In this document: one piece after another, positions 1 through 5,902 of the stretch | How positions within the stretch are numbered: position 1 is the first letter of the stretch | Layout: each line of letters opens with the position of its first letter | NCBI GenBank assembly: GCA_018434645.1 | Contig: JAHDOX010000105.1 | Coordinates: 1-5,902, forward strand | Origin: Synergistales bacterium | Lineage (GTDB): Bacteria; Synergistota; Synergistia; Synergistales; Thermovirgaceae | DNA length: 5,902 nt | Direction of reading: 5' to 3' | The notes under the pieces: model-generated | Told to the model about the DNA's origin: nothing | Database searches by the model: none | What the model saw: only the letters and a program-made list of their open reading frames with translations | Program-made: the position numbers and the translations under genes

Positions 1-605
1 CCGAGGTACCAGTCCAGGGCCGAACCTTTCGAGACGCCCGGCGGCAAAATATCCAGGAAAGAATCCCCGGCCATGGTGATCGTGGCAAGTCCTTCGAGAA
101 CCTTTTCGAGGGCGCGTCTGGCTTTTTCAATCTCCGAGGGCGGCCCGTACACGATTCCCCTGAAATATTCCCCTTCCACACGAGGAGAAAGCAGTTCTTC
201 CTTTACGGGAATGCCGATGGAGCGGAAATACTCTGCGACCTTGACATCCCTGGGCCTGCAGTACACCAGTTCGTCACCGAAAAGCTGGAACATGAGCGGC
301 ATGTCCCAGAGTCGATCCAGGGCCAGGGAAAGCACGTCCCCCGACAATTTGGACTCGTTGAAGACGACGCCGTTTTCTATTCCCATTACGCGCGCCCCGT
401 CGTAGACGATGGCGGGACTGAGCGCCTTTATAGTGAGCGCATGAGGCACTGCCGCAGCCAGAATACGCCCCGTGGCGACGTGCATGGTCCAGCCTTTTGC
501 CCTGAGAAGCTCACAGCTTTTTACCACCTCTTCGGGTATCCGGTCCCTGTGGGCCAGGGTCCCGTCGATATCGGTAACGATAATTTTCTCCTTCAGGCTA
601 ATCAC
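1..605 (-). CDS. Cof-type HAD-superfamily hydrolase, 3' end cut off by the window edge
   Basis: This looks like a cytoplasmic HAD phosphatase of the Cof/IIB subgroup, which typically dephosphorylates small sugar or cofactor phosphates. Read from the GTG at 605, about 201 codons are present. Motif I is DIDGTL (residues 12-17), with nucleophile D12 and acid/base D14. Motif II is VATGR (43-47), with T45. A YDGA segment (68-71) sits where this subgroup usually has NGA. Motif III is GVSKG (190-194), with K193. Motif IV (the Mg-binding GDxxND) and the last ~65-75 residues would lie left of position 1. The start is uncertain. GTG 605 lies directly on a purine-rich GAAGGGG, too close for good spacing. 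CTG at 596 would sit at better spacing from GGGGTGAT. An in-frame ATG at 680 lies upstream of the candidate promoter and adds 25 residues not typical of the family. The gene is divergent from livK. The substrate cannot be told from sequence. The family call is firm; the exact start is not. Confidence 0.88.
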   Translation of the reverse strand, partial: MISLKEKIIVTDIDGTLAHRDRIPEEVVKSCELLRAKGWTMHVATGRILAAAVPHALTIKALSPAIVYDGARVMGIENGVVFNESKLSGDVLSLALDRLWDMPLMFQLFGDELVYCRPRDVKVAEYFRSIGIPVKEELLSPRVEGEYFRGIVYGPPSEIEKARRALEKVLEGLATITMAGDSFLDILPPGVSKGSALDWYL

Positions 606-609
606 CCCT

Positions 610-621
610 TCTTCGCGAAGA
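610..621. repeat. 12-bp perfect palindrome in the HAD gene leader
   Basis: TCTTCGCGAAGA is fully self-complementary. It lies between the expected transcript start (~625) and the purine-rich ribosome binding region of the HAD gene. It could be a small operator or a leader hairpin, but a palindrome this short can arise by chance. Confidence 0.3.
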
Positions 622-631
622 TCCTTACAAC

Positions 632-659
632 AGTATACCTCACGGCTTTGTCTAGTAAA
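632..659 (-). promoter_or_regulatory. Candidate sigma70-type promoter for the HAD hydrolase gene
   Basis: Read on the - strand, TTTACT (659-654, 4 of 6 matches to TTGACA) is followed after 16 nt by TATACT (637-632, 5 of 6 matches to TATAAT). Transcription would begin near 625, leaving a leader of about 20 nt before the GTG at 605. This placement argues against the upstream ATG at 680 being the start. It is a by-eye consensus match with no experimental support. Confidence 0.45.
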
Positions 660-679
660 TTCGGACGGCTTTTTCCCCA

Positions 680-697
680 TTCCCGAAATACCGGGAA
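680..697. promoter_or_regulatory. 18-bp dyad TTCCCG-N6-CGGGAA, candidate operator upstream of livK
   Basis: Two perfectly inverted 6-bp half-sites (680-685 and 692-697) flank an A/T-rich 6-nt centre (AAATAC). The dyad covers the -35 and spacer region of the candidate livK promoter, where a dimeric repressor would block RNA polymerase. It also lies about 20-50 bp upstream of the divergent HAD promoter, so one regulator could affect both genes. No T-tract follows, so it is not a terminator. I do not recognise it as the box of a known regulator. Confidence 0.4.
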
Positions 698-707
698 CTA
701 TGATAAT
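680..707 (+). promoter_or_regulatory. Candidate promoter of the liv operon
   Basis: GATAAT (702-707) is a 5-of-6 match to the -10 consensus in the A/T-rich stretch before livK; TATGAT at 699-704 is an overlapping alternative. The best-spaced -35 is weak: TTCCCG (680-685), 3 of 6 matches, 16 nt upstream. A strong -10 with a poor -35 overlapping a dyad suggests an activated or repressible promoter. The transcript would start near 714 with a leader of about 32 nt before the GTG at 746. Confidence 0.4.
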
Positions 708-731
708 ATTGTTTCAACTTCGAGTTATTTC

Positions 732-737
732 AGGAGG
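732..737 (+). promoter_or_regulatory. Ribosome binding site that fixes the livK start
   Basis: AGGAGG, continuing into GTG, is a near-perfect Shine-Dalgarno sequence. The in-frame GTG at 737 overlaps it and cannot be the start. The next well-placed in-frame codon, GTG at 746, is 8 nt downstream and gives a signal peptide beginning MKR, as expected. Confidence 0.85.
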
Positions 738-745
738 TGTGGGGT

Positions 746-1900
746 GTGAAGAGAGTTTGTGTTCTGGGTGTTTTTCTTGTCCTGTTTGTTTCTTTTCTCG
801 CAGGTCCCGCTTTTGCAGCTGATACCGTAAAAATAGGCTACCTGGCGGCACTTACGGGAGACTGGGCGGCCTATGGGCAGACGGAGCTGAAATCGGCTCA
901 ACTTGCAGTGGAGGAAATTAACTCCGCTGGGGGCGTTAACGGAATGAAAATCGAGCTTGTCCCCTATGACTTCAGGACCCGTGCGGAAGACGCCGTCAAT
1001 GCGGTGAGGAGGATGATCGAGGAGGATAAGGTATCTGCGATCGTCGGCGCCAACGGAAGCGGTATAAACATAGCCACCGCTGCCGTTGTCAACAAGGCAG
1101 GAGTTTCACAGATAGGGACGGTCTCTACCAACCCCTTCGTTACCATGGACGAAAGCGGCAAGGTAAGGCCCTATTCGTTCAGGATCTGTTTCACCGACCC
1201 GTACCAGGGCAAGCTTATAGCCTACTTCTCGGCCAGGGAACTGGGCAGGCTGAAAGCAGCCATTCTCTACGACGTCGGTAACGATTACTCCCAGGGGCTC
1301 AGGGAATTCTTTATGAAAAGCTACGGAAACTATGGTGGAAAGGTCGTGGCGGATTTGGGCTTCAGGGGTGGCCAGGACGTGGACTTCCGTGCACAGCTGA
1401 CGGAAATACGCAAAAGCGGAGCCGACGTTTTGGTTCTTCCCAACATGGGCAAGGAAATGGCCCTTATCATGAAGCAGGCCCGGGAACTCGGCATGGACGA
1501 GATAGTCTTCGTCGGAGGGGACGGCTACGGTGAATTCATGTGGGAGATCGCGGGCGATGCGATGGAAAACTCCTACTGGATCAATCACGTGGCTCCGGAA
1601 GACCCTGCCATGCAGCCCTTCTTTGCCTCTTACAGGGAAAAATACAACGACGAGTGCAAGGAGTTCGTCAACGGGATCCTGGCCTATGACGCCATGTACC
1701 TGGTGGCCGACGCAATCAAACGGGCTAACAGCACTGACCCGAAAGCAGTAAGGGACGCGCTCGAGAAAACGGAGAATCTTGAGTTGCACCACGCCGTTAT
1801 CACCATGGACGAGTTCCACAATCCGAAGGACAAGGACGGTGTAGTCCTGGTCGCCAAAGACGGACGGGGACAGTTCTTCAAGAAGATCAAGCCCGAATAG
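746..1900 (+). CDS. livK: Branched-chain amino acid ABC transporter, periplasmic substrate-binding protein
   Basis: This is the extracytoplasmic receptor of the LIV transporter, which captures the amino acid and delivers it to LivHM. It has 384 residues from GTG 746, the usual family size, and folds as a type I periplasmic binding protein (Peripla_BP_6). A Sec signal peptide has a basic start (K2, R3), a hydrophobic core (about 4-20) and an AFA cleavage site before A25. No lipobox is seen, so it should be soluble in the periplasm of a diderm. Family hallmarks are ALTGDWAAYGQ (35-45), the GANGSG ligand loop (101-106), VSTNP (126-130), the FR...TDPYQG segment (145-155) and AILYDVGNDYSQG (172-184). 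By eye against E. coli LivJ, Tyr43, Ser105, Thr128 and Tyr181 are kept. The ammonium-binding Glu appears as Asp259, and the LivJ pocket Tyr202 falls at Asn233/Met234. The exact ligand is therefore uncertain. It is first in the operon and separated from livH by a terminator-like hairpin, consistent with excess binding protein. Confidence 0.95.
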   Translation: MKRVCVLGVFLVLFVSFLAGPAFAADTVKIGYLAALTGDWAAYGQTELKSAQLAVEEINSAGGVNGMKIELVPYDFRTRAEDAVNAVRRMIEEDKVSAIVGANGSGINIATAAVVNKAGVSQIGTVSTNPFVTMDESGKVRPYSFRICFTDPYQGKLIAYFSARELGRLKAAILYDVGNDYSQGLREFFMKSYGNYGGKVVADLGFRGGQDVDFRAQLTEIRKSGADVLVLPNMGKEMALIMKQARELGMDEIVFVGGDGYGEFMWEIAGDAMENSYWINHVAPEDPAMQPFFASYREKYNDECKEFVNGILAYDAMYLVADAIKRANSTDPKAVRDALEKTENLELHHAVITMDEFHNPKDKDGVVLVAKDGRGQFFKKIKPE

Positions 1901-1938
1901 GGGACTCGACCGGTCCCGGGTATATCCGTAAACCCTGT

Positions 1939-1967
1939 GCGGGCGCGCTCCCTGCGCCCGCCTTTTT
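1939..1967 (+). terminator. Internal terminator or attenuating hairpin between livK and livH
   Basis: GCGGGCGC (1939-1946) pairs perfectly with GCGCCCGC (1954-1961) across a 7-nt loop and is followed by CTTTTTC (1962-1968). It has the form of an intrinsic terminator, 38 nt after the livK stop and 22 nt before the livH start. No convincing promoter was seen between it and livH, so partial read-through is the simplest model. It would cut livHMGF expression relative to livK and also protect the livK mRNA 3' end. A smaller hairpin (GGGAC/GTCCC, 1901-1917) lies just upstream. Confidence 0.8.
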
Positions 1968-1975
1968 CTGAAAGC

Positions 1976-1981
1976 GAGGTG
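1976..1981 (+). promoter_or_regulatory. Ribosome binding site supporting the TTG start of livH
   Basis: GAGGTG lies 8 nt before the TTG at 1990. No ATG or GTG gives an N-terminus that keeps the conserved GLSLGS region at the right distance, so TTG is the best start. Confidence 0.7.
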
Positions 1982-1989
1982 TCCGTAGT

Positions 1990-2871
1990 TTGGAGACTGT
2001 CCTGCAACAGGTGATAAACGGCCTTTCACTCGGATCTGTATATGCGCTCATAGCTGTAGGGTATTCCCTTGTCTATTCAATTCTTCTTTTTTCGAACTTC
2101 GCTCACGGCGGCTTTTTGGTCATAGGAGGGTACATCTGTTATTTCATTTTAAGATCAATTGGCGGAGGGATATGGATTGCAAGTCTGGCCGCCCTCATGG
2201 GCGCAGGCTTTTGCGCGGTGCTCACGGAAAAACTGGCCTACAAACCCATTCGCGAGCGTACTAACGTGACACTCTACCTGCTGATAGCATCCATGGGTAT
2301 GAGCATCGTGATAGAAAACATATTCGTTATCATAGCCGGAGGAAGGTTCCGGGCCCTGCCGCCGGTCATACCGACGCAGCCGGTATCGCTTTTCGGCATA
2401 GCGACAACAAGCATGTTCGACATTCTATCCCTTGTAACGGCCGTCGTTTTCCTCTCCGGACTTCAGATTTTCTTGACAAGGACCAAGTGGGGCCTGGCCA
2501 TTCGTGCCGCAGCCTATGATTTGAGGGTAGCGGGCCTGATGGGTGTCAACGTGAACCGACTCATCTCGATCGTCTTTTTTACCGCCGGCCTGCTCGCTGC
2601 CGTGGGAGGAATATTCCTTTCGGTACGCTATACCCTCTACCCCCAACTCGGCCTTATCACCATAAAGGCCTTCATAGCCGCCGTCATAGGCGGACTCGGC
2701 TCTCTTCCCGGGGCTGTCGTAGGAAGTCTGATCCTCGGCCTCGCCGAAATGCTCACCGCCGGATTCATTTCGAGCCAGATGCGGGACCTGGTGGTCTTTT
2801 TGCTTTTGGTCATAACCTTGCTGATCCGGCCAACGGGACTTTTCGGCAAAGACGTCAAGGAAAAGGTCTAG
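1990..2871 (+). CDS. livH: Branched-chain amino acid ABC transporter, inner-membrane permease LivH
   Basis: This is one of two permease subunits that form the translocation channel in the inner membrane, pairing with LivM. It has 293 residues, normal for LivH. The N-terminal signature NGLSLGSVYALIAVGYSLVY (10-29), followed by FSNFAHGGF (34-42), is characteristic. About eight hydrophobic membrane segments can be seen, roughly at 11-34, 40-56, 61-80, 93-115, 141-162, 188-211, 224-255 and 264-280. The cytoplasmic coupling region for the ATPases is around residues 171-191 (IRAAAYDLRVAGLMGVN and onward), and the conserved AFIAAVIGGLGSLPGAVVGS lies at 227-246. The start is TTG at 1990, set by GAGGTG (1976-1981) 8 nt upstream; the rare start should lower translation. 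The stop is 15 nt before livM. Confidence 0.95.
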   Translation: METVLQQVINGLSLGSVYALIAVGYSLVYSILLFSNFAHGGFLVIGGYICYFILRSIGGGIWIASLAALMGAGFCAVLTEKLAYKPIRERTNVTLYLLIASMGMSIVIENIFVIIAGGRFRALPPVIPTQPVSLFGIATTSMFDILSLVTAVVFLSGLQIFLTRTKWGLAIRAAAYDLRVAGLMGVNVNRLISIVFFTAGLLAAVGGIFLSVRYTLYPQLGLITIKAFIAAVIGGLGSLPGAVVGSLILGLAEMLTAGFISSQMRDLVVFLLLVITLLIRPTGLFGKDVKEKV

Positions 2872-2886
2872 AAGGGAGAAGAACCC

Positions 2887-3780
2887 ATGTTCGGCGGATA
2901 CACTGAAGGCATAATCATCCTGCTTTGCATAAATTCCATAGCTGCTATGGGAGTTTCTCTTTTGACGGGTTTTACAGGGATATTCACGTTGGGGCACGCG
3001 GGCTACATGGCCCTGGGTGCCTATGTCTCTTCCCTGTTGATCATGAAGGCCGGCATGCCATGGCTGGCAGGCATTTTTCTCGGAGGGACGGGGGCTATGC
3101 TTGTGGCGTGGCTAGTGGGCATCCCCACCCTGAAGCTTATGGGAGACTACTACGCCATTGCCTCCATTGGACTTGGTGAAGCGATCAGGCTCATTCTTGA
3201 AAACTGGCAGTCGGTGACCAGAGGGGCCCGGGGAGTGCCGGGCATACCACCTTACACAACGTTGCCGGTGGCCCTGGCTTTTTTTCTGGTGATGGCCTTC
3301 GCCATGTTCTGCCTGATCAACAGCCGTTACGGGCGGGCATTCAAGGCTTGCCGTGACGACTACCTGGCTGCTTCCCTGCTCGGGTTCAACACGGCGAAGT
3401 TAAGAGTTTTGAGCCTTGCCATATCAGGTTTTTATTGCGGTGTCGCCGGAGCTCTTCTTGCAGGTTTTCTTTCTTTCATACAACCGATCATGTTCGACAT
3501 GATCAAAAGCACGGAGCTTACTTCCGTCGTGGTGTTCGGTGGGCTGGGATCGATGAGCGGTACCCTTATAGGCACAGGCATCATCACCCTGGTAACAGAA
3601 CTTTTCAGGCCCATTTCCCAGTACCGTATGCTGATATACGGCGCCGTGATAGTCATCATAATGATCTTCAGGCCCGAAGGCATCATGGGACAAAAAGAGC
3701 TGGGCAAGACCTTCTTCAGGGACTTGACCAGACGGTTGAAACCTGCGGATAAACGGCACGGGGGAGGCGTTAAACGATGA
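2887..3780 (+). CDS. livM: Branched-chain amino acid ABC transporter, inner-membrane permease LivM
   Basis: This is the second permease subunit, forming the membrane channel with LivH. It has 297 residues, matching the common short LivM form and lacking the N-terminal extension of the ~425-residue E. coli protein. Diagnostic segments are TGFTGIFTLGHAGYMALGAY (27-46), TRGARGVPGIPP (111-122), the coupling region AFKACRDDYLAASLLGFN (151-168), VVFGGLGSMSGTLIGT (205-220) and RPEGIMG (262-268). The C-terminal ~30 residues are rich in Lys/Arg and should be cytoplasmic by the positive-inside rule. The ATG at 2887 is preceded by GGAG (2875-2878) at 8-nt spacing. The stop overlaps the livG start by 4 nt (ATGA), so translation of livM and livG is probably coupled. 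Confidence 0.95.
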   Translation: MFGGYTEGIIILLCINSIAAMGVSLLTGFTGIFTLGHAGYMALGAYVSSLLIMKAGMPWLAGIFLGGTGAMLVAWLVGIPTLKLMGDYYAIASIGLGEAIRLILENWQSVTRGARGVPGIPPYTTLPVALAFFLVMAFAMFCLINSRYGRAFKACRDDYLAASLLGFNTAKLRVLSLAISGFYCGVAGALLAGFLSFIQPIMFDMIKSTELTSVVVFGGLGSMSGTLIGTGIITLVTELFRPISQYRMLIYGAVIVIIMIFRPEGIMGQKELGKTFFRDLTRRLKPADKRHGGGVKR

Positions 3781-4549
3781 CGCCGATCCTGGAAGTCTCC
3801 GGAGTAAACAAGTTTTTCGGCGGAGTCCACGCCGTAGTTGATATGGATTTCGTCCTCGAGAAAGGTATGCTGGCCGGCCTCATAGGTCCAAACGGTGCGG
3901 GAAAGACGACGGTTTTCAACCTGATCACCGGTATCTACCCACTTGAGACAGGCCACATCACTTTCAAGGGCGAGGACATTTCCAGTCTTAAATCCTACGA
4001 GGTCATAGGGAGGGGAATCGCCAGAACTTTCCAGAACCTCAGGCTTTTTCAGCGTTCTTCTGCACTGGAGAACGTCATGACGGCCTGTCAGCAGCATCAC
4101 CACTACAGCTTTCTGGAAGCAGTAACCCACCTTGGTCGATGGAAAAAGACCGAAACCGACATTCGCCTCAGGAGCATGGAACTGCTCGACCGCGTCGGCC
4201 TTGCCGACAGGGCGGACCAGGCGGCGGGGACACTGCCCTACGGATACCAGCGGCGTCTCGAGATAGCCCGCGCTCTTGCCCTTGAGCCGGAATTGCTTTT
4301 GCTCGACGAGCCTGCCGCAGGAATGAATCCCGAAGAAGTACTGGAACTCAACGAGCTCATCAAGGAAATTCACAGTGATTTCAAGTTAACCATACTTGTC
4401 ATAGAACACCACATGGAACTCGTGATGGAAATTTGCCCCCACGTGATCTGCATGAACTTCGGCGCGAAAATAGCCGAAGGCAATCCGGAGACCATACAGA
4501 ATCACCCCGAGGTCCTGCGGGCATACCTCGGAGAGGAGGTGCCTGAAGC

Positions 4550-4553
<4 letters not shown>
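3777..4553 (+). CDS. livG: Branched-chain amino acid ABC transporter, ATP-binding protein LivG
   Basis: This is one of the two ATPases that power uptake, sitting on the cytoplasmic face of LivHM and pairing with LivF. It has 258 residues, typical for LivG. Visible motifs are Walker A GPNGAGKT (37-44), the Q-loop RTFQNLRLF (83-91, Q86), an LPYGYQRRLEIARAL signature region (153-167), Walker B LLLLDEP (173-179) with catalytic E178, D-loop AAGMNP (180-185) and the H-switch in VIEHHM (His211). The LPYG/LSYG form in place of canonical LSGGQ is normal for LivG. The C-terminal NFGAKIAEGNPETI...YLGEE is the usual BCA-CTD ending. GGGGAGG (3761-3767) precedes the ATG by 9 nt. It overlaps livM and livF by 4 nt each. 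Confidence 0.96.
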
Positions 4554-5278
<725 letters not shown>

Positions 5279-5307
5279 CGAACATGATCGGCAAATGCGT
5301 AACGCGT

Positions 5308-5353
5308 AGAAGAAGCCGGGAGAGAGACTCTCCCGGCTTCTTCTTTCGTTTTT
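5308..5353 (+). terminator. Strong intrinsic terminator of the liv operon
   Basis: A perfect 17-bp inverted repeat (5308-5324 with 5328-5344, outer arm starting AGAAGAAGCCGGG) surrounds a 3-nt loop AGA. It is followed by a T-rich tail (TTTCGTTTTT up to 5353). It lies 29 nt past the livF stop. On the - strand the hairpin is the same but ends in CTTCTTCT without a clean T-run. It may therefore also slow or end transcription from the convergent ompH-like gene, for which no other terminator was seen. Confidence 0.9.
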
Positions 5354-5439
5354 AAACTCGACTTCACCCGGCTCCATCCATGAATACAAGACGCAAATAC
5401 CATGATATTCCGAAACCCCCTGCCGCCCAGAGCCCCCGC

Positions 5440-5886
5440 TCAATTTGTGGCATACTTTTTCTTGAGTTCCTGGATCACGTCTTCAGTGATATCCGTTCCC
5501 CCGAAGAAAACCTGCCCCTTGTCGAGAACGACAGTTATGGACTTCAATTTGGCCACGGTGCGTATAGCCAGGTCTATATCCTTGAATAAAGGCTCCATCA
5601 GTTTCTGTTCTTCCATGGCCGCCTCCTGGCGTTTCTTTTCGAATATCTGCTGCTTTTGCTGATTGTCGGATGTCTGTTCTATGGCGGTTCTCGCTTCCTG
5701 CTGTTTCTTGTCAACCACCGACTTTATCTGTCTTTGGACTTCCTGAAATTTGGGGTGCTGGAAAAGAACTTTCTGCGGATCAATCACTCCTACTTTCTCC
5801 TGCGCAGCGGCAATCCCCGAAGCAGTGGCGACGAGTAACACACCCAACGCCAGAACAGCTGTTGCTCTTTTCACGTTGATGGTCAT
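5440..5886 (-). CDS. OmpH/Skp family periplasmic outer-membrane protein chaperone
   Basis: The 148-residue precursor resembles Skp/OmpH, the periplasmic trimeric holdase that keeps unfolded outer-membrane proteins soluble. It has a Sec signal peptide (about 1-28) with K6/R7, a hydrophobic stretch (8-25) and an AAA cleavage site before Q29. The conserved first strand EKVGVIDPQKVLFQHPKFQE (30-49) follows. Next comes a long Gln/Lys/Glu-rich helical stretch (about 45-110) expected to form the coiled-coil tentacle. A second strand, KSITVVLDKGQVFFGGTDIT (115-134), and the terminal EDVIQELKKKY (135-145) complete the family pattern. The length is near that of E. coli Skp (161 residues with signal). 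The gene is complete, ATG at 5886 and stop TGA at 5442-5440, and is convergent with the liv operon. No bamA, lpxD or other usual neighbour is visible in the window, so its operon context is unknown. Confidence 0.9.
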   Translation of the reverse strand: MTINVKRATAVLALGVLLVATASGIAAAQEKVGVIDPQKVLFQHPKFQEVQRQIKSVVDKKQQEARTAIEQTSDNQQKQQIFEKKRQEAAMEEQKLMEPLFKDIDLAIRTVAKLKSITVVLDKGQVFFGGTDITEDVIQELKKKYATN

Positions 5887-5892
5887 AAAAGA

Positions 5893-5900
5893 ACCTCCTT
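5893..5900 (-). promoter_or_regulatory. Ribosome binding site of the ompH/skp-like gene
   Basis: On the - strand AAGGAGGT, a near-complete Shine-Dalgarno sequence, lies 6 nt before the ATG at 5886. It confirms the start and suggests efficient translation. The promoter lies beyond the window end. Confidence 0.85.
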
Positions 5901-5902
5901 TA

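Noticed and set aside
73..405. Open frames on the + strand at 73-405, 441-749 and 472-822
   Set aside because: They overlap the HAD gene, whose catalytic motifs are clear on the - strand. Their translations look like noise.
737..745. Start of livK at GTG 737
   Set aside because: This codon overlaps the AGGAGG ribosome binding site; GTG 746 has correct spacing and gives a normal signal peptide.
606..745. T-box, leader-peptide attenuator or riboswitch upstream of livK
   Set aside because: The predicted leader is only about 32 nt, with no terminator/antiterminator pair and no Leu/Ile/Val-rich short reading frame.
1106..2029. Long open frame (307 codons) on the - strand antisense to livK
   Set aside because: It lies opposite a clear Peripla_BP_6 gene, crosses the intergenic hairpin, has no family-like motifs and no convincing ribosome binding site. 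It is a by-product of codon bias.
4236..4253. Possible degenerate ABC signature in LivG (LPYGYQ rather than LSGGQ)
   Set aside because: LivG proteins normally carry LSYG/LPYG-type signatures, so this is not a defect.
3432..4373. Long open frame (313 codons) on the - strand antisense to livM and livG
   Set aside because: It spans two well-supported genes and its translation shows no recognisable domain.

Overview
This window holds one complete high-affinity branched-chain amino acid (LIV / HAAT family) ABC transporter operon on the + strand. It is flanked on the left by a divergent, truncated HAD-superfamily phosphatase gene (- strand, running off position 1) and on the right by a convergent gene for an OmpH/Skp-like periplasmic chaperone (- strand, complete). 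The organism is a diderm bacterium, because an OmpH/Skp homologue with a signal peptide implies an outer membrane. The codon use (frequent AGG and ATA), the GTG/TTG starts and the pairing of a LIV transporter with a short OmpH protein fit an amino-acid-fermenting anaerobe such as a member of Synergistota. That taxonomic call is an inference from style and was not tested.

Layout. 1-605 (-): the N-terminal ~201 codons of a Cof-type HAD hydrolase. 606-745: a divergent intergenic region with a candidate promoter in each direction, a 12-bp palindrome near the expected HAD transcript start, and an 18-bp dyad (TTCCCG-N6-CGGGAA) beside the candidate livK promoter. 746-1900: livK, the secreted substrate-binding protein. 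1901-1989: a gap with an intrinsic-terminator-like hairpin. 1990-5278: livH, livM, livG and livF, packed tightly (15-nt gap, then two 4-nt ATGA overlaps). 5308-5353: a strong terminator. 5354-5439: no recognisable feature. 5440-5886 (-): the ompH/skp-like gene with a strong ribosome binding site.

How the genes work together. LivK binds a hydrophobic or related amino acid in the periplasm and delivers it to the LivH-LivM membrane channel. ATP hydrolysis by LivG-LivF drives import. The hairpin between livK and livH, plus the TTG start of livH, should make the binding protein far more abundant than the membrane complex. The flanking HAD and OmpH genes face away from or toward the operon and have no evident mechanistic link to it.

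Novelty. I see no previously undescribed system here; the genes are family-typical. The points most worth a second look are regulatory (the dyad, the internal terminator, the uncertain HAD start) and the altered ligand pocket of LivK.
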